A stretch of 64,000 nucleotides of DNA from DASUPK01 sp963695675 (GCA_963695675.1 CAVOGY010000001.1:1-64000); one strand, 5' to 3'; numbered from the stretch's first letter, positions 52,131-60,011 are shown. The notes: generated by a model from the letters alone, not told the origin. Program-made: numbers and translations.

Positions 52131-52934
52131 TCAGCCGTGGACTTCGCCGGCCGCCGCCCAAGCGCGCGCAGTCAGCTCGAATGGATTGTCGCCAGCCTGG
52201 AGGCGTTGGCGGAAAGCGGCTCGAAGGGCGGCTTGGAGGTCCTCATCGAGCGACTTGCAGAACGTGCCGGCAGGGCCAATGCCGGTCGGCAACGGCGACC
52301 ATAGATCCTCGAAGTCCGTGTAGTTCGCGCTGGCAACGAGTGAGCCAAACCGAACGGAGTCGAGGCCGGAGGCGCGCCACAAGTCTGCCAGCTCGCCTTC
52401 GCGGCACCAGGCCATCACGACGCTCTCGTCGGAGGCGGCGGCGCGTTCGGGAGCGATCTCGCGGGCGGCGTCCCAGAATGCGCGCAGCAGTGTCATCTCA
52501 CCCCCGTAGTCCCACACACATGAGGCGACCACTCCCCCCGGGCGTGTCACACGGGCCATCTCGCGCACCCCGGCCTCGGGATCGCCCATGAAGTTGACCA
52601 CCAGTTGCGAAAGGGTGGCGTCGAACGTTCCATCCGCAAACGGCAGCGCCTCGGCAGGAGCCTCAACCACGTCGACGCCGGGCAACCGCGTCTGGCATGC
52701 CTCGACGAACGGGGTCGATGGGTCTGCCGCCGAGACGCTCGCCGCCCCGAGCTGGTCCACAAGCGCGGCCGACAGGGCACCCGGCCCACAACCGACGTCG
52801 AGCGCGCGCATCCCGGGCTTGACACCGGCAAAGCCGGCCAACGCCGATGCGAGGGAAGGGCCATAGCGCCCCACGAAGCGGTCGTAGGCGTTTGCCGATG
52901 CGTGGAAGGTTTCGGCACCTGGCATCGCCGCCAC
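52131..52934 (-). CDS. class I SAM-dependent methyltransferase
   Basis: The 267-residue protein begins MAAMPGAETFHASANAYDRF. It has motif I ALDVGCGPGALSAALVDQLG (residues 44-63), ASVSAADPSTPFVEAC (motif II) and PFADGTFDATLSQLVVNFMG (motif IV), followed by MARVTRPGGVVASCVWDYGG. It belongs to the UbiE/methyltransferase-11 type with a helical C-terminal cap. The substrate is unknown. Confidence 0.87.
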   Translation of the reverse strand: MAAMPGAETFHASANAYDRFVGRYGPSLASALAGFAGVKPGMRALDVGCGPGALSAALVDQLGAASVSAADPSTPFVEACQTRLPGVDVVEAPAEALPFADGTFDATLSQLVVNFMGDPEAGVREMARVTRPGGVVASCVWDYGGEMTLLRAFWDAAREIAPERAAASDESVVMAWCREGELADLWRASGLDSVRFGSLVASANYTDFEDLWSPLPTGIGPAGTFCKSLDEDLQAALRAAFRQRLQAGDNPFELTARAWAAAGEVHG

Positions 52935-52974
52935 GAGGCTAACTCACCGGGCCAATGTTCAAACCGCCCGGAGA

Positions 52975-53034
52975 GTCGCTTCTCCTCTCGTGAAAGGAGG
53001 AGCCTTCGGGCAGCACCCCTTTGCATGGAAAGCC
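52975..53034. repeat. hairpin repeat in opposite orientation
   Basis: GCTTCTCCTCTCGTGAAAGG and AGGAGCC (52978-53004) form a hairpin unlike type B in its loop. CTTTGCATGGAAAGC at 53019-53034 is the reverse complement of the type A core. This is the clearest family member in inverted orientation, and it lies upstream of the leftward methyltransferase gene. Confidence 0.5.
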
Positions 53035-53197
53035 ACACTTCTCGCGTTAGGTTCCCGCGGGCGTGCTGAAGACAGGAGAGCCGGGTCTGGCGGGAGGACG
53101 GCGCCCCGCTGCGCCGGAGGTGGAGAATCCGGACAATCGAGACTCCCGAGGTGATGCACCTCGGCTACCGGATCGCAACCACTGACAGGAGTGCCGC

Positions 53198-53836
53198 ATG
53201 AGCACGCAGGCCGGCAACAAAGTGAATCTCTCGATGTCCGTGTCCGCCGACGGCTTCGTCGCCGGCCCCAACCAGGACGAGGACAATCCGCTCGGCGTCG
53301 GCGGGATCGAGCTGCACAGGTGGCACATCGATGAGGGGCCCGAGAGCGGCGGACACCCCGTCAACAAGCAGGTGATGTCGGAGATGATGGACGGGATGGG
53401 CGCCTTCATCATGGGGCGGAACATGTTCGGCCCGATCCGCGGCGAATGGGGCGACTCGGACTGGAAGGGCTGGTGGGGAGACGATCCGCCGTACCACGCT
53501 CCAACCTACGTCCTCACCCACCACGCCCACGATCCGATCGAGATGGAGGGAGGCACGACCTTCCACTTCGTCACCGAAGGGATCGAGTCCGCCTACGAGC
53601 AGGCGAAGGCGGTCGCCGAAGGCCAGAACATCTCCATCGCCGGCGGCGCCTCATGCGCCCAGCAGGCACTCAAGGCCGGGCTGGTCGACGAGGTCGACCT
53701 CCAGGTGTCCCCGGTGATCCTCGGCGCGGGGGAGCGGCTCCTCGACGGCTTCGAGCCGGGAGAGCCGGAGCTCGAGCTGGTGCGCGTGCTCGAGGCTCCC
53801 GGCACGATCCACATCCGCTACCGGGTGGTCAAGTAG
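53198..53836 (+). CDS. dihydrofolate-reductase-fold (RibD C-terminal type) protein
   Basis: The 212-residue protein starts MSTQAGNKVNLSMSVSADGF. It shows the DHFR/RibD-C pattern: VSADGFVAGPNQDEDNPLGV, MGAFIMGRNMFGPIRG, then ISIAGGASCAQQALKAGLVD and EVDLQVSPVILGAGERLLDG. The NADPH-binding GGASCA block is clear. Such stand-alone proteins occur in large numbers in actinobacteria and are reductases of unknown substrate. It is closer to the large DHFR-like family than to FolA. Confidence 0.87.
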   Translation: MSTQAGNKVNLSMSVSADGFVAGPNQDEDNPLGVGGIELHRWHIDEGPESGGHPVNKQVMSEMMDGMGAFIMGRNMFGPIRGEWGDSDWKGWWGDDPPYHAPTYVLTHHAHDPIEMEGGTTFHFVTEGIESAYEQAKAVAEGQNISIAGGASCAQQALKAGLVDEVDLQVSPVILGAGERLLDGFEPGEPELELVRVLEAPGTIHIRYRVVK

Positions 53837-54017
53837 CACGCTCGTCCCACTCAGGAAACAGCGACGGCGAGTTGAGCCACCCTCTGTACTCGCGTGTGTC
53901 CATCGGTTCGGCCCATAGCTGACGGAAGCGACCGATTTCTCGCACTGCCAGATAGGTCAACGGCAACAGGATGACCAACGCAAGTCCGCGCTCGGTAGCG
54001 GTGACAGCGGCTTCCAT
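53829..54017 (-). CDS. possible small membrane protein
   Basis: A 62-residue frame opens at ATG 54017, seven bases from a type B hairpin. It contains one hydrophobic segment (GLALVILLPLTYLAVREIG) and a polar tail FRQLWAEPMDTREYRGWLNS. Its stop overlaps the 3' end of the DHFR-like gene by 8 bp. No family is recognised, and the frame could be chance. Confidence 0.3.
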   Translation of the reverse strand: MEAAVTATERGLALVILLPLTYLAVREIGRFRQLWAEPMDTREYRGWLNSPSLFPEWDERAT

Positions 54018-54023
54018 CGAACC

Positions 54024-54045
54024 GGCGCTTCTCGTCCAAAGCGGC
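54024..54045. repeat. type B hairpin
   Basis: GGCGCTTCTCGTCC and AAAGCGGC form a type B hairpin with one mismatched stem pair. No SnoaL tail is attached. It lies in the gap between the DHFR-like and carbonic anhydrase genes, which is otherwise empty from 54046 to 54164. Confidence 0.65.
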
Positions 54046-54164
54046 TATTCCGGGAGTCTCGTCCCCAGCAGCCCCGACCCCCGCATTCACGCGAATGCGA
54101 GCGTAAGCGCCATCGGTCTAGTCTCGATTTGGGGCGATTGGGCTTGCCTCCTGCTTCGAGCTCC

Positions 54165-54704
54165 TCAGCCGCTGACGGGGACGACGGTCTCCACCAGGCC
54201 AGTGACCACGTCGTAGACATGCCCGGACACCGCGACCCGCGCGGATATCGGAGGCGCAGATCGGAGTCGCTCGACGTCGCGGGTGACGGTCGCCGCTGGG
54301 TCGAGGACGGCGTGCTCGCGCAGGGTCGATTCTTCGGCACCGATCCGCTCGGCGTAGCGGTGGCGGAAGGTGTCGTCGGCGAGCGCTCCGGATCCGCACT
54401 GAGTGTGGTGGATCACGGCGGCCTCGAACAGGGGGCCGTCGGGCAGTGCGTTCTCGGCGAGTTGGCCGATGAAGGCGACATCGTTGATCACCTCCAGGGT
54501 GACCCGCCCACCGACGTTGCGGACGACCATCGCGTCGCTGAGGTCGAGGCCGAGGAAGTGCGCAGGGTCGACGCGCGGGTCAAGACATGTAATTACGAAC
54601 AGGCGCAGGTTGGGGAAGACCACGGCACCCTCATGGCCCCCCGCGGCGGCGAAGGCGCGGTTGCGCTCGAGCGCGGGCTCGATGTTGGGTTGCTGGTTGT
54701 TCAT
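54165..54704 (-). CDS. beta-carbonic anhydrase
   Basis: The 179-residue protein has the zinc-site residues of beta-carbonic anhydrases: C40 (FVITCLDPRVD, with the D42/R44 dyad), H100 and C103 (VIHHTQCGSGAL). VVRNVGGRVTLEVINDVAFI is the usual central block. It converts CO2 to bicarbonate. The ATG is preceded by AGGAGAAAGCAGAA and overlaps (ATGA) the stop of a 40-codon SnoaL remnant, so its translation may be coupled to that leader. A second, shorter beta-carbonic anhydrase lies at 56703. Confidence 0.88.
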   Translation of the reverse strand: MNNQQPNIEPALERNRAFAAAGGHEGAVVFPNLRLFVITCLDPRVDPAHFLGLDLSDAMVVRNVGGRVTLEVINDVAFIGQLAENALPDGPLFEAAVIHHTQCGSGALADDTFRHRYAERIGAEESTLREHAVLDPAATVTRDVERLRSAPPISARVAVSGHVYDVVTGLVETVVPVSG

Positions 54705-54908
54705 TTCTGCTTTCTCCTGTTGTTAGGAGTGGGGTCAGCTGCGCGCGGCGGCGGTGCCTCGTCCTCGAAGGCGGCGAAGAACCGTCGGACCGCCTCGTTG
54801 CGCACCTCGACGTTCTCCTCCGACATCGCCACGCAGTATCTCTCGACGGGGTGCCGCTTTTCGTCCAGAGGAGCGGTTGCCTACTCCCGCAGCCCGGCGG
54901 CTTCGAGC
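54703..54908 (-). pseudogene. SnoaL-like gene scars: tail, type B hairpin, and 40-codon start fragment
   Basis: In minus-strand order: LEAAGLRE-TAG (54908-54881), a type B hairpin with altered right arm (54852-54875), and the conserved leader GTCGAGAGATACTGCGTGG. Then comes ATG at 54826 reading MSEENVEVRNEAVRRFFAAF, a SnoaL N-terminus. That frame leaves the family after about 22 codons and ends at TGA 54703-54705, overlapping the carbonic anhydrase ATG. The tail of one gene and the head of the next preserve the spacing of a former SnoaL tandem array. Confidence 0.65.
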
Positions 54909-54941
54909 CCACAATGTCCCTTCAACAGAAAGGAAGAGTCA

Positions 54942-55154
54942 ATGCAACTTAGTGCTCGCAACAAGCTTCCGGCCACGGTTACGAAGGTCACTCGGGGGGA
55001 GGCGATCGCCAACGTCGAGCTCGATGTCAATGGGCAGCGGCTGGTCGCATCAATCACGGTCGAGGCGGTCGAGGAGCTCGGGCTCCGCGAGGGCACCGAC
55101 TGCTGGGCCGTGGTCAAAGCCTCCGACGTAATGGTCGGCATTCCGCACGCTTAA
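54942..55154 (+). CDS. TOBE/Mop-domain molybdate-binding protein
   Basis: The 70-residue protein is a single Mop domain: MQLSARNKLPATVTKVTRGE, AIANVELDVNGQRLVASITV, then GLREGTDCWAVVKASDVMVG. The SARN and VxKASxVM blocks are those of molbindins such as ModG and Mop. It follows GAAAGGAAGAGTCA. It may buffer molybdate for the molybdopterin enzyme at 41.3 kb; this link is inferred. Confidence 0.87.
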   Translation: MQLSARNKLPATVTKVTRGEAIANVELDVNGQRLVASITVEAVEELGLREGTDCWAVVKASDVMVGIPHA

Positions 55155-55286
55155 GCCGTCCTGAGTCCCTAGAGCGGACCTCCCGGCGTCGGTCGCGACG
55201 TTTTTGGCGGGCACAGTGGCAGTGGCACCGTGGTCCGGACCGAAGCTCGAAAACCAGGGGACGAAGTCTGGGCGCGAACCGAAGTG

Positions 55287-55308
55287 TCGCTTTTTCGTCC
55301 AAAGGGCT
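55287..55308. repeat. type B hairpin, shortened, upstream of the chromate transporter
   Basis: GTCGCTTTTTCGTCC and AAAGGGCTACTC keep the type B loop, but the right arm has lost its CG (AAAGGGCT instead of AAAGCGGCT). It lies in the 190-bp gap between the TOBE gene and the chromate transporter. Confidence 0.55.
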
Positions 55309-55341
55309 ACTCGGCGGCCACTACGGCACAATCCGCCGCCC

Positions 55342-56526
55342 CTGGCCGCCCCTGTTCGTCCCACTCGTGCAACGTCCTCGGAGTCGCACGACTCGCCCCT
55401 TTCGATCTTTCTTCGCTTCCTGAAGTTTGGGGCGTTGGCGTGGGGCGGCCCGGCGGCGCAGATCGCGATGATCAAGCACGAGTGCGTCGACGAGGAAAGG
55501 TGGGTCTCCGAAGAGAGCTTCAAGAAGACCCTCGCCGTCTTTCAGATCCTTCCCGGTCCCGAGGCGCACGAACTCTGCGTCTACTTCGGGCGCATCCGAG
55601 GCGGCAAGCTGGGTGGGTTTCTCGCCGGCCTCGGCTTCATGCTGCCCGGCTTCCTCCTGATGCTGGCCCTATCGATCCTCTATGTCGATGCGAACCTGGC
55701 CGGGCATCTCGACGAGCTCTTCTACGGCCTCACCGCAGCGGTGGGCGCGGTCGTCGCGCGGGCGGTGGTCCGCCTCAGCCGCACCTTCATCACGGACGTC
55801 CCACTGGCGCTGATCGCCATCGTGGGCTTCGCACTGACGGTGTTTGCCGAGGCGAACTTCGTCTTGATCTTGATCGGTGCTGGGCTCGCCTACGAGGTCT
55901 GGACGAACGCCGGGCGCTGGACCCAGCGCGCGCACTCGCTTTCGCTCGAACCGGCCGTCCTCCTAGTCCTCGCGGCCACGGTGACGGTCTCACTGACTGC
56001 GACGATCTTCTGGGAGGGCCTGAAGGCCGGGTTGCTGACCTTCGGCGGGGCCTTCACCGTGATCCCCTTCCTCCAGCAAAGCTCGGTCGACGTTCACCAC
56101 TGGCTGACCGACAGCCAGTTCGTCGACGGCCTGGCGATGAGCGGGGTGCTACCGGCGCCGCTGATCATCTTCTCGACCTTCGTCGGCTATGTGGCGGGCG
56201 GGCTAACCGGCGCGCTGGTGATGACGCTCGGGATCTTCCTGCCGGCCTTCATCTTTCCGATCTTCCTTCACCGCCAGCTGGTGGCGGTGGCGCAGAACGC
56301 GCGCCTGCATCCGTTCCTGCTCGGGGTCGCGGCCGGGGTCATCGGCCTGATCGCCGGTGTCACCCTCCACATCGTCGACACCAGCGTCGTCGACGTCCCG
56401 ACCGCGCTGCTCGCCATCGGCGCGTTCCTGGCTCTCAACCGCTGGCACGGCAAGCTGACCGTTGTCTACGTCGTCCTTGGATGCGGACTGATCGGCGCAG
56501 CCCTCCAGCTGATTGGGGTCGTCTGA
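55342..56526 (+). CDS. chrA: chromate transporter ChrA, N-terminal start unclear
   Basis: Two CHR domains are present: FLKFGALAWGGPAAQIAMIK, ILPGPEAHELCVYFGRIRGG and PGFLLMLALSILY in the first, and GLLTFGGAFTVIPFLQQSSV, LPAPLIIFSTFVGYVAGGL and LGIFLPAFIFPIFL in the second. ChrA exports chromate, probably by proton antiport. The frame is open from 55204 (TTG), but the upstream part runs through a type B hairpin. Between that hairpin and the conserved start there is no ATG, GTG or TTG in frame, only CTG at 55342. The start region may therefore have been altered. The 3' end is followed by a perfect type A hairpin. Confidence 0.82.
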   Translation: MAAPVRPTRATSSESHDSPLSIFLRFLKFGALAWGGPAAQIAMIKHECVDEERWVSEESFKKTLAVFQILPGPEAHELCVYFGRIRGGKLGGFLAGLGFMLPGFLLMLALSILYVDANLAGHLDELFYGLTAAVGAVVARAVVRLSRTFITDVPLALIAIVGFALTVFAEANFVLILIGAGLAYEVWTNAGRWTQRAHSLSLEPAVLLVLAATVTVSLTATIFWEGLKAGLLTFGGAFTVIPFLQQSSVDVHHWLTDSQFVDGLAMSGVLPAPLIIFSTFVGYVAGGLTGALVMTLGIFLPAFIFPIFLHRQLVAVAQNARLHPFLLGVAAGVIGLIAGVTLHIVDTSVVDVPTALLAIGAFLALNRWHGKLTVVYVVLGCGLIGAALQLIGVV

Positions 56527-56535
56527 GCGCCCGTT

Positions 56536-56557
56536 ACTGCTTTCCATGCAAAGCAGT
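56536..56557. terminator. type A hairpin directly after chrA, probable transcript end
   Basis: The arms ACTGCTTT and AAAGCAGT pair perfectly around CCATGC, nine bases after the chrA stop. Relative to the common form, G-C at the outer pair is replaced by A-T on both arms, which keeps the stem intact. No U tract follows. Confidence 0.6.
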
Positions 56558-56702
56558 GGTCGTTTGAAGCCGCCTAGCGCGATTCTGAGCCGGATTTCGT
56601 CGACAGCCAGGGGTTTTCGGATTGATAGGCCCTCGGCTAGGGTCGGGACCAACTGATCGCCCTTGACATGCTTGTAGGAACCAATCCGCAAAGGGGGCCG
56701 AA

Positions 56703-57194
56703 ATGAGCGCCATCGACGAGTTCCTAAAGAACAACGAGGCCTTTGCCGACGGCTTCGACAAAGGCGACCTGCCGCTGCCGCCCGCCAAGCGGGTCGCGAT
56801 CGTGGCCTGTATGGACGCACGTCTGAATCCGTATCCGATCCTCGGGCTTTCGATCGGGGACGCGCACGTAATCCGCAACGCGGGCGGCGTGATCACTGAT
56901 GACGAGATCCGCTCCCTGGCGATCTCCCAGCACCTCCTTGGTACGGAGGAGATCATGCTGATCCATCACACCGACTGTGGGATGCTCACCTTCAGCGACA
57001 CGGAATTCGAGCAGGTGCTCGAGGAGAAAGCCGGACAGCGGCCGGAGTGGCGCCCACGAGCATTTCCTGACCTAGAAGGTAGCGTCCGCGACTCCATCCA
57101 ACGGATCAAGGAAAGCCCCTTCATCCCGAACAAGGATGAGGTGCGGGGCTTCGTCTACGACGTTAAGACCGGCCAGCTCGACGAGGTCACATGA
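56703..57194 (+). CDS. beta-carbonic anhydrase, short form
   Basis: The 163-residue protein has zinc ligands C36 (VAIVACMDARLN, with D38/R40), H89 and C92 (LIHHTDCGMLTF), and the block HVIRNAGGVITDDEIRSLAI. It matches the small beta-carbonic anhydrases of mycobacterial type. GGGGGCCGAAATGAGC precedes the start. It is a separate transcription unit after chrA, isolated by a hairpin. Confidence 0.9.
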   Translation: MSAIDEFLKNNEAFADGFDKGDLPLPPAKRVAIVACMDARLNPYPILGLSIGDAHVIRNAGGVITDDEIRSLAISQHLLGTEEIMLIHHTDCGMLTFSDTEFEQVLEEKAGQRPEWRPRAFPDLEGSVRDSIQRIKESPFIPNKDEVRGFVYDVKTGQLDEVT

Positions 57195-57359
57195 GCACGC
57201 AGGACCATTCCGTGCCGTGTAAAGAGAAGCAGCCCTTGGGGCTCTAGCTCCCACTACCGCTACACGCGAGAGGCAAGCGCCTGCTCCCGACGCGCGCTCC
57301 TCTCCGTGTGTCCGAAATCTTCAAGCCGCCGGCGCCGCTGTCACGTACGGTGGACGGCC

Positions 57360-57776
57360 ATGAACATCCTCTTCATCGCGGGCTTCGCCGTGGTCGCCCC
57401 CGACCCGCCGAAGAGCCGCGAGCTTTACGTCGAGGCCCTCGGCCTCCCGCTCGCCGCCGGCGAGGACGGGGAGTACTGGCACAGCGAGGAAATCGCCGGC
57501 AGCAAGCACTTCGGCGTCTGGCCGCTATCCCAGGCTGCGGAAGCGTGCTTCGGCACACCATCGTGGCCCGCGGAGCTGACCGTTCCGCAGGCCAGCGTCG
57601 AGTTCGAGGTCGCGGACGCCGACGCGGTGGCAGCGGGTTGCGAGGAGCTCAAACGCGCAGGCTTTGAGCTTCTGCACCCTGCGCGCCAGGAGCCGTGGGG
57701 CCAGACCGTGGCTCGGCTTCTGTCGAGCGAGGGATTGATCGTGGGCGTTTCGTACGCGCCGTGGCTCCACGACTGA
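57360..57776 (+). CDS. VOC (glyoxalase fold) protein
   Basis: From ATG 57360 the 138-residue protein reads MNILFIAGFAVVAPDPPKSR, then LYVEALGLPLAAGEDGEYWH, ASVEFEVADADAVAAGCEEL and EPWGQTVARLLSSEGLIVGV. This is the usual single-module VOC layout, and it ends with YAPWLHD. The WGQTVARLLSSEG block is common in actinobacterial glyoxalase-like proteins. The substrate is unknown. An A+B repeat follows 34 bp after the stop. Confidence 0.83.
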   Translation: MNILFIAGFAVVAPDPPKSRELYVEALGLPLAAGEDGEYWHSEEIAGSKHFGVWPLSQAAEACFGTPSWPAELTVPQASVEFEVADADAVAAGCEELKRAGFELLHPARQEPWGQTVARLLSSEGLIVGVSYAPWLHD

Positions 57777-57810
57777 TCGTCGAACAGCAGGAGCGCCCAC
57801 GGAAACCGGG

Positions 57811-57853
57811 GCTTTCCATGCAAAGCGGATAGCCGCTTCTCGTCCAGAGCGGC
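57811..57853. repeat. A+B stem-loop repeat after the VOC gene
   Basis: GCTTTCCATGCAAAGC and AGCCGCTTCTCGTCC-AGAGCGGC are joined by GGAT. In the joined form AAAGCGG and CCGCTTC can also pair across ATAG, giving an alternative central hairpin. Confidence 0.75.
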
Positions 57854-57908
57854 AAGTGCGCGCAGGCCCGATGGCCGGGGGTCGCGGCCTTCCAGAGCCA
57901 AGCCGGGC

Positions 57909-58010
57909 TTAGTCGAAAGTCGCGTAGCCGAGGTCTTGCAGCTTGTGAAATGCGGCCTCTGCGCGGTCGGAATCGGCGGCGACGACCAACCGTCCAAGCG
58001 TGCGGCCGCA
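57909..58010 (-). pseudogene. short C-terminal gene fragment
   Basis: The minus strand reads HCGRTLGRLVVAADSDRAEA, then AFHKLQDLGYATFD and a stop at 57909. It has clean coding character but no start or conserved domain; it looks like the last 34 codons of a lost gene. The surrounding gap (57777-58096) otherwise holds only the hairpin repeat. Confidence 0.3.
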
Positions 58011-58096
58011 GTGGCTAGCCCAGGGGTCCCGCGAGCGATGAGTCCTGCGGCGCCCGGCGGTCGTACTGTCGAACCCGTTACCGAGGAGGACCTCTG

Positions 58097-58660
58097 ATGC
58101 GCAGCGTGACCTATTCGATGGGCGTCTCACTCGACGGCTACATCGTCGGGCCGGACGGCGACTTCGACTGGACGGGGCCCGACGAGGAGGTCTTTCGCTC
58201 GTGGCTCGCCGAGATACGAGAGGTCGGCGTCCACCTGTTGGGACGACGGCTGTACGAGACGATGCTGTACTGGGAGACCGCCGACCAGGATCCATCGCTC
58301 GACGACGCAGAGCTCGAGTGGGCCGCGATCTGGAAGCCGCTCCCGAAGGTGGTGTTCTCCACCACGCTGTCGGCGGTGCAGGGCAATGCCCGCCTGGCCT
58401 CCGGTGGCCTGGCGGAGGAGATCGAGCGGTTGCGAGCCGAGCCGGGGGAGGGCGACATCGCGATCGGCGGCGCGACACTCGCCGCCGAGGCGGCCGCGTT
58501 GGGTCTGATCGACGAGTACCGGGCCATGGTCTACCCGGTGCTGGTTGGCGGTGGCATTCCGTTCTTTCCCCAGCGCGAGCGCCGGGTGGATCTCGAACTC
58601 GTCGAGACCCGCACCTTCAGCTCGAGAGTCGTCTACCTCCACTACCGCGTGGCGCGCTAG
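58097..58660 (+). CDS. dihydrofolate-reductase-fold (RibD C-terminal type) protein
   Basis: The 187-residue protein begins MRSVTYSMGVSLDGYIVGPD behind GAGGAGGACCTCTG. It has LLGRRLYETMLYWE, DIAIGGATLAAEAAALGLID and EYRAMVYPVLVGGGIPFFPQ, the standard blocks of the DHFR-like reductase family. It is distinct from the copy at 53198 (about 25 residues shorter, different middle). The substrate is unknown. Confidence 0.88.
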   Translation: MRSVTYSMGVSLDGYIVGPDGDFDWTGPDEEVFRSWLAEIREVGVHLLGRRLYETMLYWETADQDPSLDDAELEWAAIWKPLPKVVFSTTLSAVQGNARLASGGLAEEIERLRAEPGEGDIAIGGATLAAEAAALGLIDEYRAMVYPVLVGGGIPFFPQRERRVDLELVETRTFSSRVVYLHYRVAR

Positions 58661-58773
58661 CCGGCTCGTCCGCCGAGCCCTGGGAGGAACGGGCCAGCCA
58701 GTGGCTTGACCTCAATCACCCAGCCCAGTTCTCGCGGCGAGCGCTCGAGCGATCTCGGTTAATCCGCACTGAT

Positions 58774-59340
58774 CTACAGCACGAACGGGATGATCGCGTG
58801 GACGCGCGTTTTGTATTCGGCGTAGGCGTGAGGAAAGTGCCTGCTCATGATCTGCTCCTCTTGGCGGGCCTTCCACCACCCTGCGCCACACACACCGACA
58901 AGCACGACAAAGCCGATAGCCCGCCCGTAGTTGATCGCCGTGCCAAGACCCATGGCGATCAGGCCTGTGTAGATCGGATGCCGTGCCAGCGCGTAGGGGC
59001 CAGACTCAATCAGCTCATGGTCTTGCTTGAACGTCACCTCTGCGCTCCAGTTGCGACCAAGCGTGATCCGCGCCCAAACAGTGAACGCGGCTCCGGCGAG
59101 AACGAGGCAGTCGGTCACAACTCCCAACGCCAGCGGTGTGTGCCAGAGCTGTGACTCTGAGGACACGTGCAAGAGCCGCCCGGCGGCGAGCATTCCGACG
59201 ATCAGGGCGCCGGCCACGAGGCGATACCCAAGGAAACCTCCTCGCTCGATCGTTCGCTTGGTCGCAAAGGCCATGACCACCCAATAGACGGCCCAAGCCA
59301 CCCAGCAGCACTCAATGAACAGCCATGTCGAGTCGGTCAT
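58774..59340 (-). CDS. ICMT-like membrane methyltransferase
   Basis: The 188-residue protein has four or five membrane segments and the C-terminal isoprenylcysteine-carboxylmethyltransferase pattern: ITLGRNWSAEVTFKQDHELI, ESGPYALARHPIYTGLIAMG and RQEEQIMSRHFPHAYAEYKT. RHPxY and the EE(x)3-5F(x)3Y motif bind SAM. Bacterial members methylate unknown lipid or small-molecule carboxylates. Confidence 0.87.
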   Translation of the reverse strand: MTDSTWLFIECCWVAWAVYWVVMAFATKRTIERGGFLGYRLVAGALIVGMLAAGRLLHVSSESQLWHTPLALGVVTDCLVLAGAAFTVWARITLGRNWSAEVTFKQDHELIESGPYALARHPIYTGLIAMGLGTAINYGRAIGFVVLVGVCGAGWWKARQEEQIMSRHFPHAYAEYKTRVHAIIPFVL

Positions 59341-59432
59341 CTCTCAGTGCGCGGCGCATGCCAGCCCGCCCGTAGAAGTCGATTATCTCGTCAAGGCCGC
59401 GGCCTTCCCCCGACGGCCTGGCGCCGCCAAGC

Positions 59433-59456
59433 GCGGCTTTCCATGCAAAGCGCCGC
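59433..59456. repeat. type A hairpin with GCGGC/GCCGC arms
   Basis: GCGGCTTT, loop CCATGC and AAAGCGCCGC form a hairpin in which both outer arms differ from the common GCTGC/GCAGC but still pair, with one bulged base. It lies between the 5' ends of the divergent ICMT-like and SnoaL-like genes. Confidence 0.65.
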
Positions 59457-59534
59457 TGCTCTCCAAGGGGCGGTTTTCAGATTCGTATGCCAACCCACCC
59501 GCAGGCGGCCGGGTCGGCGATATGTTTCGCTCGG

Positions 59535-60011
59535 ATGGGCCCGGAGGAGATGCAGCGCCTCTTCGAGAGACATCGCGACGCCGAAGCGGCGCGAGACTAC
59601 GACGCGATCCTCGACACCTTCGTCGAGGACTGCTTCCTCGAGACACATGCGCTCGGCCTGCGCAGCGAGGGAAGGGCCGCCGTCCGCAGGACGTACGAGG
59701 AGAGCTACTTCACCGCATTCCCCGACCTCGCGCCCGAGGACGTGGGACAGGCGTTCGGAGAGGACGTGATGGTCGTCTGGGGCACTCTCGATGGCACCAG
59801 CGGCGGCGAGTGGATGGGTGTTCCTCCGTCCGGACGCTCGTTCTCAGTGCCGTTTGCAAATGTCACTCCGTTCCACGATGGGCTGATGGCAGGCGAATCG
59901 GTCTACTTCGACCTCGCCACGCTCTGCGAACAGGCCGCCCTGCCGCTCGACGAGATACGCGCTGCGGCGAGGGAACGAGCTCGGGCCGCCCGCTCAGACA
60001 GCGGCAGCTGA
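59535..60011 (+). CDS. SnoaL-like ester cyclase-type protein
   Basis: From ATG 59535 (an in-frame ATG lies 16 codons upstream, another five codons downstream) the protein has 158 residues: MQRLFERHRDAEAARDYDAI, LDTFVEDCFLETHALGLRSE, GRAAVRRTYEESYFTAFPDL and MVVWGTLDGTSGGEWMGVPP. This is the SnoaL/ester-cyclase pattern with the SFSVPFANVTPFHDGLMAGE closing strand. Ligand and reaction are unknown. It is convergent with the second SnoaL-like gene. Confidence 0.82.
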   Translation: MGPEEMQRLFERHRDAEAARDYDAILDTFVEDCFLETHALGLRSEGRAAVRRTYEESYFTAFPDLAPEDVGQAFGEDVMVVWGTLDGTSGGEWMGVPPSGRSFSVPFANVTPFHDGLMAGESVYFDLATLCEQAALPLDEIRAAARERARAARSDSGS

